A DNA stretch of 64,000 bases from positions 1 through 64,000 of the forward strand of contig NZ_SRYB01000005.1 of the NCBI RefSeq assembly GCF_004793975.1. The letters are read 5' to 3'. Under the pieces are notes generated by a model. The model had not been told where the DNA came from, did not search any database, and saw nothing but the letters and a program-made list of their open reading frames with translations. Position 1 is the stretch's first letter; each line of letters begins with the position of its first letter. The stretch comes from Lepagella muris. Its GTDB lineage: Bacteria > Bacteroidota > Bacteroidia > Bacteroidales > Muribaculaceae. The position numbers were made by a program, and so were the translations under genes. This document shows, piece after piece, positions 24,936 through 35,266 of the stretch.

Positions 24936-25979
24936 ATGGCTAAGCTTAAATTTGGCAACGTTGAAGAGACCGTTGTCACTCGCGAAGAATTTCCTCTTGA
25001 AAAAGCTCGCGAAATACTCAAAGATGAAACAATTGCCGTGATCGGATATGGCGTGCAAGGTCCCGGTCAGAGTTTGAATCTGCGCGACAATGGATTCAAC
25101 GTGATTGTAGGTCAGCGTGCAGGCAAGACATACGATAAGGCTGTGGCTGACGGTTGGGTTCCCGGAGAAACTCTATTCTCAATTGAAGAAGCATGTGCAA
25201 AAGGCACTATCATTATGTGTCTTCTTTCTGATGCCGCAGTTATTTCCGTATGGCCTACTATCAAAAAGCACCTTACTCCCGGTAAGGCTCTCTATTTCTC
25301 CCATGGATTTGCAATCGCATGGCCTGATCGTACAGGCGTAGTGCCTCCCGCTGATGTCGATGTGATTCTCGTTGCTCCTAAAGGATCTGGTACATCCTTG
25401 CGTACAATGTTCCTTGAAGGACGTGGTCTGAACTCAAGCTACGCTATTGAACAGGACTATACAGGACGGGCTCTTGATCGCACTCTTGCTCTCGCCATCG
25501 GTATCGGCTCGGGATATATCTTTGAGACTACATTCAAGCGCGAGGCATATAGTGACCTTACTGGCGAGCGTGGTTCCCTGATGGGTGCCATACAAGGTCT
25601 TCTCCTTGCACAGTATGAAGTACTCCGCGAGAATGGACACACCCCTTCCGAGGCATTCAACGAGACTGTTGAAGAGCTGACTCAGTCCCTCATGCCTCTT
25701 TTCGCAGCAAAAGGTATGGATTGGATGTATGCAAACTGCTCTACTACTGCTCAGCGTGGAGCTCTTGATTGGATGGGTCCCTTCCATGATGCCATCAAAC
25801 CCGTCGTAGAGAAACTATACGCAAGTGTGGCTTGTGGACAGGAAGCACAGAATTCAATCGACTCCAACTCTAAACCGGGCTATCGCGAAGGTCTTGAGGA
25901 AGAACTGAAAGCTCTACGCGAAAGCGAGATGTGGCAAGCTGGTGCTACCGTTCGCGGTCTGCGTCCTGAGAACAACTGA
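24936..25979 (+). CDS. ilvC: Ketol-acid reductoisomerase (NADP+)
   Basis: The 347-residue enzyme isomerises and reduces acetolactate or acetohydroxybutyrate with Mg2+ and NADPH. The Rossmann motif GYGVQGPGQSLNLRDNG lies at residues about 37-53, with GQRAGKTYDKA after it; the metal-binding domain shows DLTGERGSLMGAIQGL and a late EEL. The C-terminus is that of the Bacteroidota form. It closes the ilv operon and is followed by a strong terminator. Codon use is notably optimised compared with neighbours (frequent CGC, GGT, CTT), suggesting high expression. Confidence 0.96.
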   Translation: MAKLKFGNVEETVVTREEFPLEKAREILKDETIAVIGYGVQGPGQSLNLRDNGFNVIVGQRAGKTYDKAVADGWVPGETLFSIEEACAKGTIIMCLLSDAAVISVWPTIKKHLTPGKALYFSHGFAIAWPDRTGVVPPADVDVILVAPKGSGTSLRTMFLEGRGLNSSYAIEQDYTGRALDRTLALAIGIGSGYIFETTFKREAYSDLTGERGSLMGAIQGLLLAQYEVLRENGHTPSEAFNETVEELTQSLMPLFAAKGMDWMYANCSTTAQRGALDWMGPFHDAIKPVVEKLYASVACGQEAQNSIDSNSKPGYREGLEEELKALRESEMWQAGATVRGLRPENN

Positions 25980-25994
25980 TAAAGTTCCCATGAT

Positions 25995-26040
25995 AATAAA
26001 AAAGCGAAGTCGGGATTCCTCTCGACTTCGCTTTTTTATT
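25995..26040. terminator. Strong bidirectional terminator after ilvC
   Basis: AATAAAAAAGCGAAGTCG (25995-26012) is the reverse complement of CGACTTCGCTTTTTTATT (26023-26040), with a 10-nt loop. A/T runs on both sides serve both strands. Confidence 0.9.
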
Positions 26041-26063
26041 GCTGAATAAATCGATATTTCTGT

Positions 26064-27695
26064 TTATTCACTCTGAATCGTATCCATATCTGCTACTTTC
26101 GTATAGCGCAGATCAATAGTCGGTTTCACTTCCATAAACTGAGGCATACACTGACCTGTCGGTGCTCCTACAAATGTAGGGTCAGATATGTAAAATTTCT
26201 TATCCCCTTCAGTATAGTGTGCATCTCCACCCCATACATTGTCAGCCCTTATTGCTGTTGCTTCATGATATGGGTAAGCAATCAGATCTGTCTCAATGCC
26301 AAAGGCATTCCAAACCAGATAACTGTAGAATACAGCCCTATCCTCACAGTCGCTCTTAGGATAATAAAGAATCTCCTCAAAGAAATATGGCTTCTCAAAA
26401 CCATGGAAATTATCGTCCGTAGCGTACGGGAAACCAAACTGTATCATCGCAAGAAGCTTATCTGCAGCCTGCAGCGGGTCCATATCTCCAAGCTGTCTCT
26501 TTATCTGACGCACAACATCTTCCCTTACTTCCGGAGAGATCATGGAGGCGGCAAAACCTCCAGTTGCCATCTGAGGATAACGGTAAAGCATTGGAATGAC
26601 ATTTTCGTTCATATCCCCCTCTATCTTCAGATTACCATACTTGAAGAAATAATGATACGGCTTGAAAGGTAGAGTCAACCCATCCATACGCAAGTTAAGA
26701 CTCTTCCCGAGATCAGCATTATTAGGCAGTTGAGGGGTCCTGAGTCCTATGCTCTTAACCTGTTCCTTACCCGGCATGGAGAATACATAGTAATTCTTTG
26801 CCATTTTAAAATATGCGCGTCCATAGACTTGCTCATCAAACGGAAGCAACATAAAAGGTGTGCCCTCCTTATCCATGGCTATACGCACACCGAATCCCAT
26901 ATTGGCAAGCAAATAATGGGCTGCCGACATCTTCGACGCATCATTTGCCTGTGGGAATTTTTGGTCAAGCCATGCCATCATCATCTCAAACAGAAGATAA
27001 TCGCTTAGCCCTGACACCTTCTGAAGATTCGCAAGCGCAGGTGCCACCTCCGAGGCAACATCTGCATCGCTTAGTTCTGTCCATTGGTTCGCATAGTCCA
27101 CTGTCTGCGATATGCTGTCCCTTATCGAAAAATCAAAACGGGGCAGAGCAAACTTCATACCATAGAAATTAAATATCTCCCCGTCATAATCCTCTACAAG
27201 ACCCTCACATGTCATGATATCTCCCCTTGATACTTTTTCCACATTCCCATCAGTTTTCACACTATCCGCCGGCGTAGAAGCCTTGTAAAGAGCCACTGCA
27301 TTGCGAAGCCATTCAAGCGATTCTGGGGTCTTGCGTCTATCCTCCGGATTAAGACCCGCCTTAAAATCAGGATTTGAGAACCCAAGCGAAAACAACATTT
27401 CCTTCTGTTGGTCAGTTGCCTCTTCCGCCACTATCTCAACCGCACTCGGCATACTCTCCGGCTTAGGCTGGGTATAACGCATGTCTGCCTCAAGGCTCTC
27501 ATACTCATGCCATTCTCCGGCAAGGAAATCATTATAATGCTCCAATATCCTCGACTTGAAACTATTGAAATTGTCAAGCAAACCGCGGCGGAACTCCTCG
27601 AAACCTTTCGGTGGATCAGCATGACAAGAGGTCACGGCTGCAATAGCCATGACCCCCGTCATTATCATTCTAAATCTCATACCTTCTAAATTCAT
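26064..27695 (-). CDS. Transglutaminase-fold lipoprotein, last gene of exported cluster
   Basis: The 543-residue protein starts with a signal peptide and lipobox VTSCH; starts at 27695 or five codons later (MRFRM) both fit. A C-terminal transglutaminase-like domain (residues about 420-525) shows a Cys-His-Asp triad: Cys in KSDCEDRAVFYSYLV, His in YPYHEATAI and Asp in YISDPTFVG. Such domains act as cysteine proteases, peptidoglycan-related hydrolases or cross-linkers. The N-terminal ~400 residues are not recognised. It is the promoter-distal gene of a same-strand run of exported proteins, 50 bp after the LPP20-like gene. Confidence 0.75.
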   Translation of the reverse strand: MNLEGMRFRMIMTGVMAIAAVTSCHADPPKGFEEFRRGLLDNFNSFKSRILEHYNDFLAGEWHEYESLEADMRYTQPKPESMPSAVEIVAEEATDQQKEMLFSLGFSNPDFKAGLNPEDRRKTPESLEWLRNAVALYKASTPADSVKTDGNVEKVSRGDIMTCEGLVEDYDGEIFNFYGMKFALPRFDFSIRDSISQTVDYANQWTELSDADVASEVAPALANLQKVSGLSDYLLFEMMMAWLDQKFPQANDASKMSAAHYLLANMGFGVRIAMDKEGTPFMLLPFDEQVYGRAYFKMAKNYYVFSMPGKEQVKSIGLRTPQLPNNADLGKSLNLRMDGLTLPFKPYHYFFKYGNLKIEGDMNENVIPMLYRYPQMATGGFAASMISPEVREDVVRQIKRQLGDMDPLQAADKLLAMIQFGFPYATDDNFHGFEKPYFFEEILYYPKSDCEDRAVFYSYLVWNAFGIETDLIAYPYHEATAIRADNVWGGDAHYTEGDKKFYISDPTFVGAPTGQCMPQFMEVKPTIDLRYTKVADMDTIQSE

Positions 27696-27745
27696 CTATA
27701 ATAATTTGTGATATTTTTATACTTATAGTATCATTATCCGGAGTC

Positions 27746-29635
27746 TCACTGAAACATCGAATTGCTATATATACCGAAATCCCTATTATTCTTAGGTAGC
27801 ATCGGGGTGAGATCCGGATTACGTTCCGGTTGCCATGTACGGATCTTTATGATCGGTTTATCTGCCTCATTTAGATCAACAAAAAGAAACAGGTAGCCTT
27901 GATCTCCGTAATGCTCAGAATAATAATCCTGTCTGATCTGTATGCCGAAAGTATCTCCTCCGTAGGCTGCCTTCTGTATATCGTTATCGGAGAAATTTAT
28001 GTTGACATACTCATTACTTTTGAAGCATTTCTCCAGCTGCGACATATATTCCTCCTTACTCTTGCGCACAAACTCATACTGCGGCACCGTGCTGAGTCCT
28101 CCGCCATCGCCATCCAGACGCTGCATCTTCTGCAATTTATGACCTACTATAATATACGCATTTTCATCAAATATATTGCGTATATAGTCAAGTCTTTTTA
28201 ATGCGAATGCAGTCTTGTAATTCTCAAGGAATGTCACGATTACCATCTTTACAGAATCGCTCCATGCCCCAACACCCTGGCTGAACACATCTTTACGGGC
28301 CGCTCCTCCAAGTCCGAACGCCACGCTCTCTATCCTCTTGTCGGGACTGAACGTGAAGGTCACGTCTTCTACAAAACTACGTCGGTTATTCTCAAACGAA
28401 AACTTCATCGGTACACTGCGCGCCACCACTCTCTCGCCAAACGGATAGTAACCGGGATCCGGCTCTCCGAGCAGGGATGCCTTACCGTATCCCAAAAGAC
28501 GGTTAAACATGTCAAGACCCTCTTCCGTGAACAGGGATGCATCCGGCTTGTAATTTTTCCCCTTGACTGACTTCAGCACCTCCGTAAGAATTGCGTCATA
28601 ATCCTTCGCATCTTTCTTGGCAAGAGGCGTCACTCCTTCCCGCTTACCTGCCTCCACCTGCGCCTGAAAATTCTTCTCAGCCCCTTTGTCTGCCTTTATC
28701 GCTTTACCCTCCACTCCTATCACCTTTCTCGCCTCCGGGAAAGCAAGCGGCTTGAACGTGGCGATCATGCTCTCAAGCTCCCTGTCGCTTTGGCTTGCCT
28801 CCGCGTATGAGGTCTCCACCACGAGCATGACGTCGTTCACCGGATAGTCTGCGGGGAAAGAGAGTTGACCCATGCCATCCTTCACTCCGTTGACCGGACT
28901 GTTCACCTTCCCGTTCCAGTAGGTGAAGTCAATCCCTGCAGCCGGTTCCCCTTTATACGTAAACAGCACGTCCACCCTATTTTCCGGTGCCGGCTCCACA
29001 TTTGCAACCTCCACTTTTACCTCGCCGAGTATATCCCGCATACGGTTTGGGATCCAGTTGACCAGAAGCTGCTCCTCACCTTCTACTTTCATCTTAACGT
29101 CAGAAGGATACTGGAGAGAATGAAGCAGCACATACGCCCAGTTGAGAAAACGGAGCGCGTCATCCACTCTCCCCTTCTCCTCCGAACGTAACGCCGTGCG
29201 CACATAGTCCTCCACCCTATCGCGCCTGTGCTCAAACATCTTCTCCAACTCGGTGCGAAGCATATATCTCAACTGGCAGAACATTCCGTTCTCATCCCTG
29301 TAATTCACTATCTCCGTATTGTTGAGCGTGGCTTGAGAATAGGTGTTCATGACCGACTTCACATCTCGCTTGGAATCAAGTGCGTCATTGGTCAAGGTCT
29401 CCTCCTCCGTCATTGAGAATGAGCTTTGCACTGTTGTGCCGATCTTGCTCAACAGGTTGGCGAGGGCATTTCTGTCCGCCTCCGCCGGTGTCTCACCCGT
29501 ACCCTCTCCATAGATATATTCCGGTCCCGTCTTTATCTGAATCAGTTTTGACTGGATTTCGCTGCTCTGCGCCGAAGCATCATGCGCGCAGGATAAGGCA
29601 GCAATTGCTACTAATAATTTCAAAAAAATCCTCAT
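27746..29635 (-). CDS. Exported LPP20-like protein, 629 residues
   Basis: A signal peptide (ending DASA|QSS) precedes a region reminiscent of LPP20/FlgT N-terminal domains: EYIYGEGTGETPAEADRNAL, a Gly-Glu-Gly then ALxNLLSKIG segment typical of the alpha-beta 'SLBB/LPP20' fold, residues about 35-160. The middle contains helices (RVEDYVRTALRSEEKGRVDDALRF) like TPR-type repeats and an Ig-like part (VDVLFTYKGEPAAGIDFTYW). The last third is unrecognised, with YVNINFSDNDIQKAAYGGD. GC is visibly higher than in flanking housekeeping genes. It probably works in the periplasm or at the outer membrane with the other exported proteins of this cluster. Confidence 0.65.
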   Translation of the reverse strand: MRIFLKLLVAIAALSCAHDASAQSSEIQSKLIQIKTGPEYIYGEGTGETPAEADRNALANLLSKIGTTVQSSFSMTEEETLTNDALDSKRDVKSVMNTYSQATLNNTEIVNYRDENGMFCQLRYMLRTELEKMFEHRRDRVEDYVRTALRSEEKGRVDDALRFLNWAYVLLHSLQYPSDVKMKVEGEEQLLVNWIPNRMRDILGEVKVEVANVEPAPENRVDVLFTYKGEPAAGIDFTYWNGKVNSPVNGVKDGMGQLSFPADYPVNDVMLVVETSYAEASQSDRELESMIATFKPLAFPEARKVIGVEGKAIKADKGAEKNFQAQVEAGKREGVTPLAKKDAKDYDAILTEVLKSVKGKNYKPDASLFTEEGLDMFNRLLGYGKASLLGEPDPGYYPFGERVVARSVPMKFSFENNRRSFVEDVTFTFSPDKRIESVAFGLGGAARKDVFSQGVGAWSDSVKMVIVTFLENYKTAFALKRLDYIRNIFDENAYIIVGHKLQKMQRLDGDGGGLSTVPQYEFVRKSKEEYMSQLEKCFKSNEYVNINFSDNDIQKAAYGGDTFGIQIRQDYYSEHYGDQGYLFLFVDLNEADKPIIKIRTWQPERNPDLTPMLPKNNRDFGIYSNSMFQ

Positions 29636-29690
29636 GACATTTATACTGTTTCATAGATTTCGTTTCCACAATCCTTATCCATCACATACA

Positions 29691-29746
29691 ACACGGAGGA
29701 CATTGAGTTTTATCAGTTATTCTGAAAAACTCTCTGTTCTCCGTGT
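29691..29746. repeat. Hairpin of the CACGGAG/CTCCGTG repeat family
   Basis: ACACGGAG (29691-29698) pairs with CTCCGTGT (29739-29746), continued inward by GACA/TGTT-like and GAGTTTT/AAAACTC pairing to form a long imperfect stem. It lies between the 1809-residue gene and the LPP20-like gene. The CTCCGTG core recurs at 36286-36389. Confidence 0.55.
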
Positions 29747-29767
29747 CTTGATGGTAGTTAAAAATGC

Positions 29768-32700
29768 TTATTTAACCATGATCTTCATCTGCCCGATGAT
29801 ATAGATGCCCGGTGCGAGATCATGTACGCGGCAAACCTCTCCGGCGGTGACGTCGGCTATTCTGACTAACTGACCGACCGTATCGAAGATTCTCATCCGC
29901 TGACTGATACCGCTTCTTATTAAGAGATCATGATTCTCTACCCATATCTTGGTACCGAGTTCCGCCATGATATCCTCCACGTCAGACGACTCGAACACCG
30001 GCATACGCAATGCTCCGCTCTCAGAGGTCAGATAGCACTCAAACGGACGGGCATCCCTTATTCCGCTCTGGAACACACTGCCCGGTGCATAACCGTATTC
30101 ACTGTCATCATTCAGCAGATATATGCTGTTGGATGCTGCACGCGGCATATAGGTTGCCCACATCTCCGTACTACCCTTATAGGCAAAGCCCTCCGGTTCA
30201 GGTGTAGCCTCAATGGTCACATTATCTGACTCGAACGTCACATCTCCGTTTATTATGTATTCATCATAATACCACGGATGATTAGGCATTGCTATCAAAT
30301 AAGGCTTGTAGGCATCGATTGCATCTGTGCGTTGCCAGCCTGTGCCCGATGGCTCAAAGAGCCAGTAACGGTAGGCACCGCTTCCGGTAGAGGCAAAGGG
30401 CAGGATCTCGCCCGACGATGCCGTAACGGTCTGCACGTCAAACGGGAGCGTCAGTGTCTCCCAGCCGGAAGTGCCGCCAATCTCCGTCACCTTCGAGAAG
30501 TTGCGCACAAACTCAACATGAGCGGCATCAAACTTCAAGGGTGCATGGAACGGATAACGGTCATGAAGCGTAACTGCATCCGAATTTCCGTTGACAATCA
30601 GATTCATCTTCTCCGATACAGCCACGTCATTCTCCACGTTGTCATTGAGATAAAGGAGGATATTCGGATTCTCACCTGCCGGTCTGAATCCCGACTTGAT
30701 GATTGCCTTGGGAGCATTCCATATCACTGCACAAAGCATCGTATTCCCGCTGAAGAGATTTTCACCGTAGGATGCCACGTCAGAAGGAAGACTCACACTC
30801 ACCAATCCCATACCTGCAAACGCATTGTCAGCAAGTATCGGCGTGGAGGCATTCTTAAGATCCAGATGACGCAGCGACGTCATAGCTCTCAATAGTGCAT
30901 AGTCAGCCTCATTCAACGGTCCAGCTACGCTAAACCTATCGATAGAAGCGAGCAGGGAGCTGTCTGCCCATCCGTAGCATTCCGAAAGGATACCGGCTTC
31001 CGCCGTCTCGGCATGTTCCTCATCGCCATACGCCCTGACGACGTACTCTGCCACGTCAGAATTCATGTAGTTATCCTTAACGGTAACCGCCTTAACCGTA
31101 CAGAGACCACCGGCATCGATCCTTCCGGTATACTTCTCCCCGGCAGTCGGATCGCCGCCGTCAAGCGTGTAACGTATCTCGGCACCCTCTTCAGAAGTAG
31201 TCAAAGTGACGTACCGACCGTTGTAGACTATCTCTACACCCTGACACTTAAACTCACTGACAACGATCTCAGCCACATCCGATTCAAGATAATTAGGAGC
31301 AAGAGCCTTGGCATAGATTCTCCTGTTACCCTCTATAAGGATAGGTTCCGAATATTGAATCCAGTCACTCGCCCCATTGTCGGAGTAACTTATCACCGCA
31401 CCCTCCGTATCGCTATGTAGCGACAGAAGTTTTGTAGCCTTATCGTAGCGTCCGTAAGGAGCCTTGGTCTTCTGCACTATCAACTCATAGCTTACAACCT
31501 CTGAATCATACATACCCGTCTTACGAGCCTGGGCATATATAATACCATTCTCGCTCATGGTGAATGGTGACTCATACAGACTCATGGCTACCGGATCATT
31601 ATTATTGACTGCACAATATATAGAAGAGCCTTCCGTCTGTGCCGCGATACTGATAGTATTGCCATCAGCAGAGATAACCGGTGTCTTTACTGTATATGTG
31701 CTGTGAACATATCCGAAGTCGGTTATACTCGAAGGATTATACCCCTCCTTGTATGAGCGTGCGCGAACGGTAGTGTTGCCGCTCAGCATGAAGGGTGCTC
31801 CATACTCGGTGCTTGTCTCTGTCGGCTCGCTGCCATCAAGAGTATAGTAAGTATGTACGCCAGCGTGCAGGTCGGAAACAATCACCACCGCCATATTCTC
31901 CACTCGGATCAATGGATCATCGACAGTGTTGCTGTCGATAACCAATTCTGCGATATTGGAGTTATCGAGTTTTCCGGAAGGATCGACGGCTATCGCCTTG
32001 ATCACTCCGTTGCGGTCAAACTCGAACGCCTCCTCATACTTCGTCGAAGCAGTGGTCGGTGCGCTGCCATCTGTAGTGTAATAGATCTCTGAGTCTGCAT
32101 AGGTGAATTCCATTTCCACCAGCTTGGAGTATTCATCGTAAGTGACGTTAGGCAGCGGCAGCTTATTGCCATTGATCTCGTAGGAGACTATCTCCGAATC
32201 ATACATGCCGGACATACGTGCCTGCGCATAGATGATACCGTTGACATTCATCTTAAACGGTGACTCATAACGTCTCATCGCTGCAGGGTCATCATTATCT
32301 ATGCCATAATAGAGTTCCGACCCTTCCGTCTGTGCCGTAAGAGTTACAGTATGATCCTCAACACTGATAACTGGTGCCTTGGTGACATATACATTGTGGG
32401 AATATCCGAAGTCAGTTATACCGGAAGGAGTATATCCCTCCTTATATGATCTCGCACGTACCGTTACATTTCCGCTTAACATAAACGGTGCGCCATATTC
32501 CTCGCTTGACTCCGTTGGCTCACTACCGTCGAGAGTATAGTAAGTATGCACTCCAATATGCTGATCCGGAATAATCACCACAGCAAGATTCTCTATTCTG
32601 ATTATCGGATTGGCAACCTTATTCGTGTCTATCACCAATTCAGCGATATTCGAGTCATCAAGTTTTCCGGTATTATCCACGGCTATCGCCTTGATAACAC

Positions 32701-35197
32701 CATTCCTGTCAAACTCAAACTCACCCTCATACTTCGTAGAAGCAGTTGTCGGCGCTGACTCATCTGTCGTGTAATAGATATCGACATCCTGATTGTCACA
32801 TGTAATGCTCACATACTTCGTATCAAGATACCTTATCACCGGAGTCGGAACCTTATTGCCGTTGACCTCGTAGGAGACTATCTCCGAATCATACATACCC
32901 GACATACGCGCCTGCGCATAGATGACACCGTTGACATTCATCTCAAACGGCGACTCATACAAACTCATCGCTTCCGGATTATCGTTATCTATACCGTAAT
33001 AGAGTTCCGACCCTTCCGTCTCTACCGTAAGGGTTACAATACCATTCTCGACACTGATAATAGGAGCTTTCGTTACATGCAGACTATGCGTATAGACATA
33101 TTCCACAATCTCCGAAGCATTATAACCCTCCTTGAACGAACGAGCCCGCACCGTAGCATCCTCTCCAAGCCGGAAAGGTGTTTCGTATACCACACTCTGT
33201 ACTGTCGGTTCGGTCCCATCAAGAGTATAATGTGTCTTTACTCCCTCAATTGTATCGGATACAATCACAATGTCCAGATTATCCATACGGATAACCGGAT
33301 TTGCCACTGTAAACGAATCAACTCTCAAAACGACGATATCCGACGGTTGAATATCCGACTTCGGCACACTTGCCATTGCTTTCACCACGGCATTATGCTT
33401 TAGAGGGAAGGGTTCGGCATAACGTAAACTCTCCACTGTTGGAACAGAATCATTCAGAGTGTAATAGATCTCCGCATCCTCACGAGCACAACGTATAGTT
33501 ACACGTTCATTCACAAATTCAATCGTAGGCGTTGGCACGATATTAGGTGTACTCATCAGATGGAATGTAAACTTATCAGCAGAATTCTCCTCATTCTTCG
33601 GCACATCCCGGAGCACTGCAAAATATTCCCCCTCTTCAAGAGTCAATATTGCCATACTCTTCAGATCCTTTGCAGCTACTTGCGCAACCCTCTCACCATT
33701 ACGATAAATCTGAAGGATAGCTTCTTGGTCAGCACGGAAATATAGGGGCGTGCCGGAAGATGTGAACTTAGCAACGGCAAACTCGCCGAACGCCGGTTTC
33801 TCAAACTCATGCAAGGAATTGACCTTTATCGGCACAGCGGTCGCAGAGAATGACCGCGATACCTCAACACTGTACAGAGTAGGAGATGACAACCCTAATT
33901 CCGTATCAAGCTGCAGCGCATAGTGAAGTGAATCACCACCCTCTACGGAAACGACATCACCGTCAAACTTGAGTTTTTTATCCTGCAATGAGAAGATGCT
34001 GTCCGGGATATCAACCATAAACGCCAGACTGTCGGTCAGACCATTCTCAATCTTGACATATCCAAGATTATTACCATTGAGACTGTGCGCATAGCCGATT
34101 ATCGGAGCCTTGCGGGTCTCCTTAGGTAATACTATGAGTTTTCGATGCACCGAACCCCATTCATCTCCATTTCTCATACGGATATTGAAGTAGTGAACCT
34201 CCTTTCTACGGTCAAGTCCCGACAAATCAACATTGAATGACGTTGCATTTGAATGACAATCCCCTGCTACGCGATTGGAATAATCATCGTCAAGCCAATA
34301 TTCATAATCTGTGGCAAATGAACCGAGTGCAGTGCAATAGAAATAGGTGGAATAGACCGAACCCCATTCACCGCCAGTTGTGCGGATTCGATAATTGAAC
34401 CGATGCAAACCCTTGCGTAGACCTGTAACGTCAATCGTGTAGAGATTATCCCCGTCTGTCAGGTCACCGGAAGCCTTTTCTTTATAATTATTGTCAATCC
34501 AATATTCGTATGCTACCGCATCCCGATAATTGCCGGTAGTAAAGAATACACTCCGATAAACAGATCCCCATTCTCCGTAACCATTCTCAAGACGGCAATT
34601 GAAATAATGCATACCCGGCACAAGATCGGTTATCTCTACGGGGAAGGTAAGCGTATTCTCTGAAATAGACCCCGTGACCTTGGATGAATATCTGTTGTCA
34701 AACCAATATTCATAACCTTTGGCTCCGGATTTATTTGAGACCGTATAAAAATACTTGCTATAGATAGATCCGTATTCTCCGTCAACTGTATTCAACCTAC
34801 AGTTAAAGCGATGCATACCGGGGACAAGATCCGAAAGGTCAACGGGGAAACTCAAATTATCCTCTGAAATTTCACCGATAGTCTTAGTCTCATACCCGTT
34901 ATCTATCCACCATTCATACCCGCTAACGCCCACAGTATTTGAGACGGTATAAAATGTGGTGGTATAGATTGATCCCCACACATTATCCTCTGAACTGAGG
35001 CGACAGTTAAAGCGGTGCATACCCTTGGGCAGAGAGGATACATCAATTGTGAACTCCTCCTTATCCCCGGATATGGAACCGGTCTGTACGGAGGAGATAT
35101 CATTGTCAAACCACCATTCATATCCTGACGGTGGCGCGGCATGTATCGCTCCTACTGCTAAGAGTAATGCTGTTATTGTTGTATATAATTTTCCCAT
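29768..35197 (-). CDS. Giant exported repeat protein (1809 residues) with type IX-like C-terminal tail
   Basis: After a signal peptide (to about residue 20), residues 24-356 hold five repeats of about 66 residues with the pattern YEYWFDN...G.I...L.F.VDLS.L..GMH.FN.R...GEWGS.Y. Next is a linker domain, then from about residue 550 to 1235 nine modules of about 72 residues like the chitobiase C-terminal/Fn3-associated type (IYYTTDGSAPT, YYTLDGSEPT, LYYGIDN), arranged in a repeating three-module order, and two more divergent copies. A leucine-rich/BspA-like segment (LRHLDLKNASTPILADNAFAG) follows, and the C-terminus (VRIADVTAGEVCRVHDLAPG, then IYII) resembles a type A por-secretion sorting domain. 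It is thus probably a surface or secreted adhesin-like protein; no catalytic motif is seen. Confidence 0.75.
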   Translation of the reverse strand: MGKLYTTITALLLAVGAIHAAPPSGYEWWFDNDISSVQTGSISGDKEEFTIDVSSLPKGMHRFNCRLSSEDNVWGSIYTTTFYTVSNTVGVSGYEWWIDNGYETKTIGEISEDNLSFPVDLSDLVPGMHRFNCRLNTVDGEYGSIYSKYFYTVSNKSGAKGYEYWFDNRYSSKVTGSISENTLTFPVEITDLVPGMHYFNCRLENGYGEWGSVYRSVFFTTGNYRDAVAYEYWIDNNYKEKASGDLTDGDNLYTIDVTGLRKGLHRFNYRIRTTGGEWGSVYSTYFYCTALGSFATDYEYWLDDDYSNRVAGDCHSNATSFNVDLSGLDRRKEVHYFNIRMRNGDEWGSVHRKLIVLPKETRKAPIIGYAHSLNGNNLGYVKIENGLTDSLAFMVDIPDSIFSLQDKKLKFDGDVVSVEGGDSLHYALQLDTELGLSSPTLYSVEVSRSFSATAVPIKVNSLHEFEKPAFGEFAVAKFTSSGTPLYFRADQEAILQIYRNGERVAQVAAKDLKSMAILTLEEGEYFAVLRDVPKNEENSADKFTFHLMSTPNIVPTPTIEFVNERVTIRCAREDAEIYYTLNDSVPTVESLRYAEPFPLKHNAVVKAMASVPKSDIQPSDIVVLRVDSFTVANPVIRMDNLDIVIVSDTIEGVKTHYTLDGTEPTVQSVVYETPFRLGEDATVRARSFKEGYNASEIVEYVYTHSLHVTKAPIISVENGIVTLTVETEGSELYYGIDNDNPEAMSLYESPFEMNVNGVIYAQARMSGMYDSEIVSYEVNGNKVPTPVIRYLDTKYVSITCDNQDVDIYYTTDESAPTTASTKYEGEFEFDRNGVIKAIAVDNTGKLDDSNIAELVIDTNKVANPIIRIENLAVVIIPDQHIGVHTYYTLDGSEPTESSEEYGAPFMLSGNVTVRARSYKEGYTPSGITDFGYSHNVYVTKAPVISVEDHTVTLTAQTEGSELYYGIDNDDPAAMRRYESPFKMNVNGIIYAQARMSGMYDSEIVSYEINGNKLPLPNVTYDEYSKLVEMEFTYADSEIYYTTDGSAPTTASTKYEEAFEFDRNGVIKAIAVDPSGKLDNSNIAELVIDSNTVDDPLIRVENMAVVIVSDLHAGVHTYYTLDGSEPTETSTEYGAPFMLSGNTTVRARSYKEGYNPSSITDFGYVHSTYTVKTPVISADGNTISIAAQTEGSSIYCAVNNNDPVAMSLYESPFTMSENGIIYAQARKTGMYDSEVVSYELIVQKTKAPYGRYDKATKLLSLHSDTEGAVISYSDNGASDWIQYSEPILIEGNRRIYAKALAPNYLESDVAEIVVSEFKCQGVEIVYNGRYVTLTTSEEGAEIRYTLDGGDPTAGEKYTGRIDAGGLCTVKAVTVKDNYMNSDVAEYVVRAYGDEEHAETAEAGILSECYGWADSSLLASIDRFSVAGPLNEADYALLRAMTSLRHLDLKNASTPILADNAFAGMGLVSVSLPSDVASYGENLFSGNTMLCAVIWNAPKAIIKSGFRPAGENPNILLYLNDNVENDVAVSEKMNLIVNGNSDAVTLHDRYPFHAPLKFDAAHVEFVRNFSKVTEIGGTSGWETLTLPFDVQTVTASSGEILPFASTGSGAYRYWLFEPSGTGWQRTDAIDAYKPYLIAMPNHPWYYDEYIINGDVTFESDNVTIEATPEPEGFAYKGSTEMWATYMPRAASNSIYLLNDDSEYGYAPGSVFQSGIRDARPFECYLTSESGALRMPVFESSDVEDIMAELGTKIWVENHDLLIRSGISQRMRIFDTVGQLVRIADVTAGEVCRVHDLAPGIYIIGQMKIMVK
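31470..33545 (-). repeat. Coding higher-order repeat: three rounds of a three-module unit
   Basis: Inside the giant gene the modules follow B-C-A order three times, each round about 660-690 bp. B carries IYYTTD..APTTASTKYE, C carries HTYYTLDGSEP..., and A carries ELYYGIDND.P.AM..YESPF. Later rounds are strongly alike at DNA level (for example around 31960-32080 versus 32640-32760), which suggests recent internal duplication. Confidence 0.7.
34130..35130 (-). repeat. Five coding tandem repeats of about 66 residues (YWFDN repeats)
   Basis: Five consecutive copies of a WFDN/EYWIDN...GMHRFNCR...GEWGSVYS unit fill the N-terminal third of the giant protein. They are more diverged from each other than the downstream modules. 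Confidence 0.7.
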
Positions 35198-35266
35198 GGA
35201 ATAAAAAATTAAGAGGCATCTCCGAAATTCATATTAACAGACAAGACACCCCATGAGTTTGGGAAA

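Noticed and set aside
30278..31420. Plus-strand frames opposite the giant repeat gene
   Set aside because: The minus-strand gene has clear repeats and a sorting tail; the plus frames mirror its codon pattern and carry no domain.
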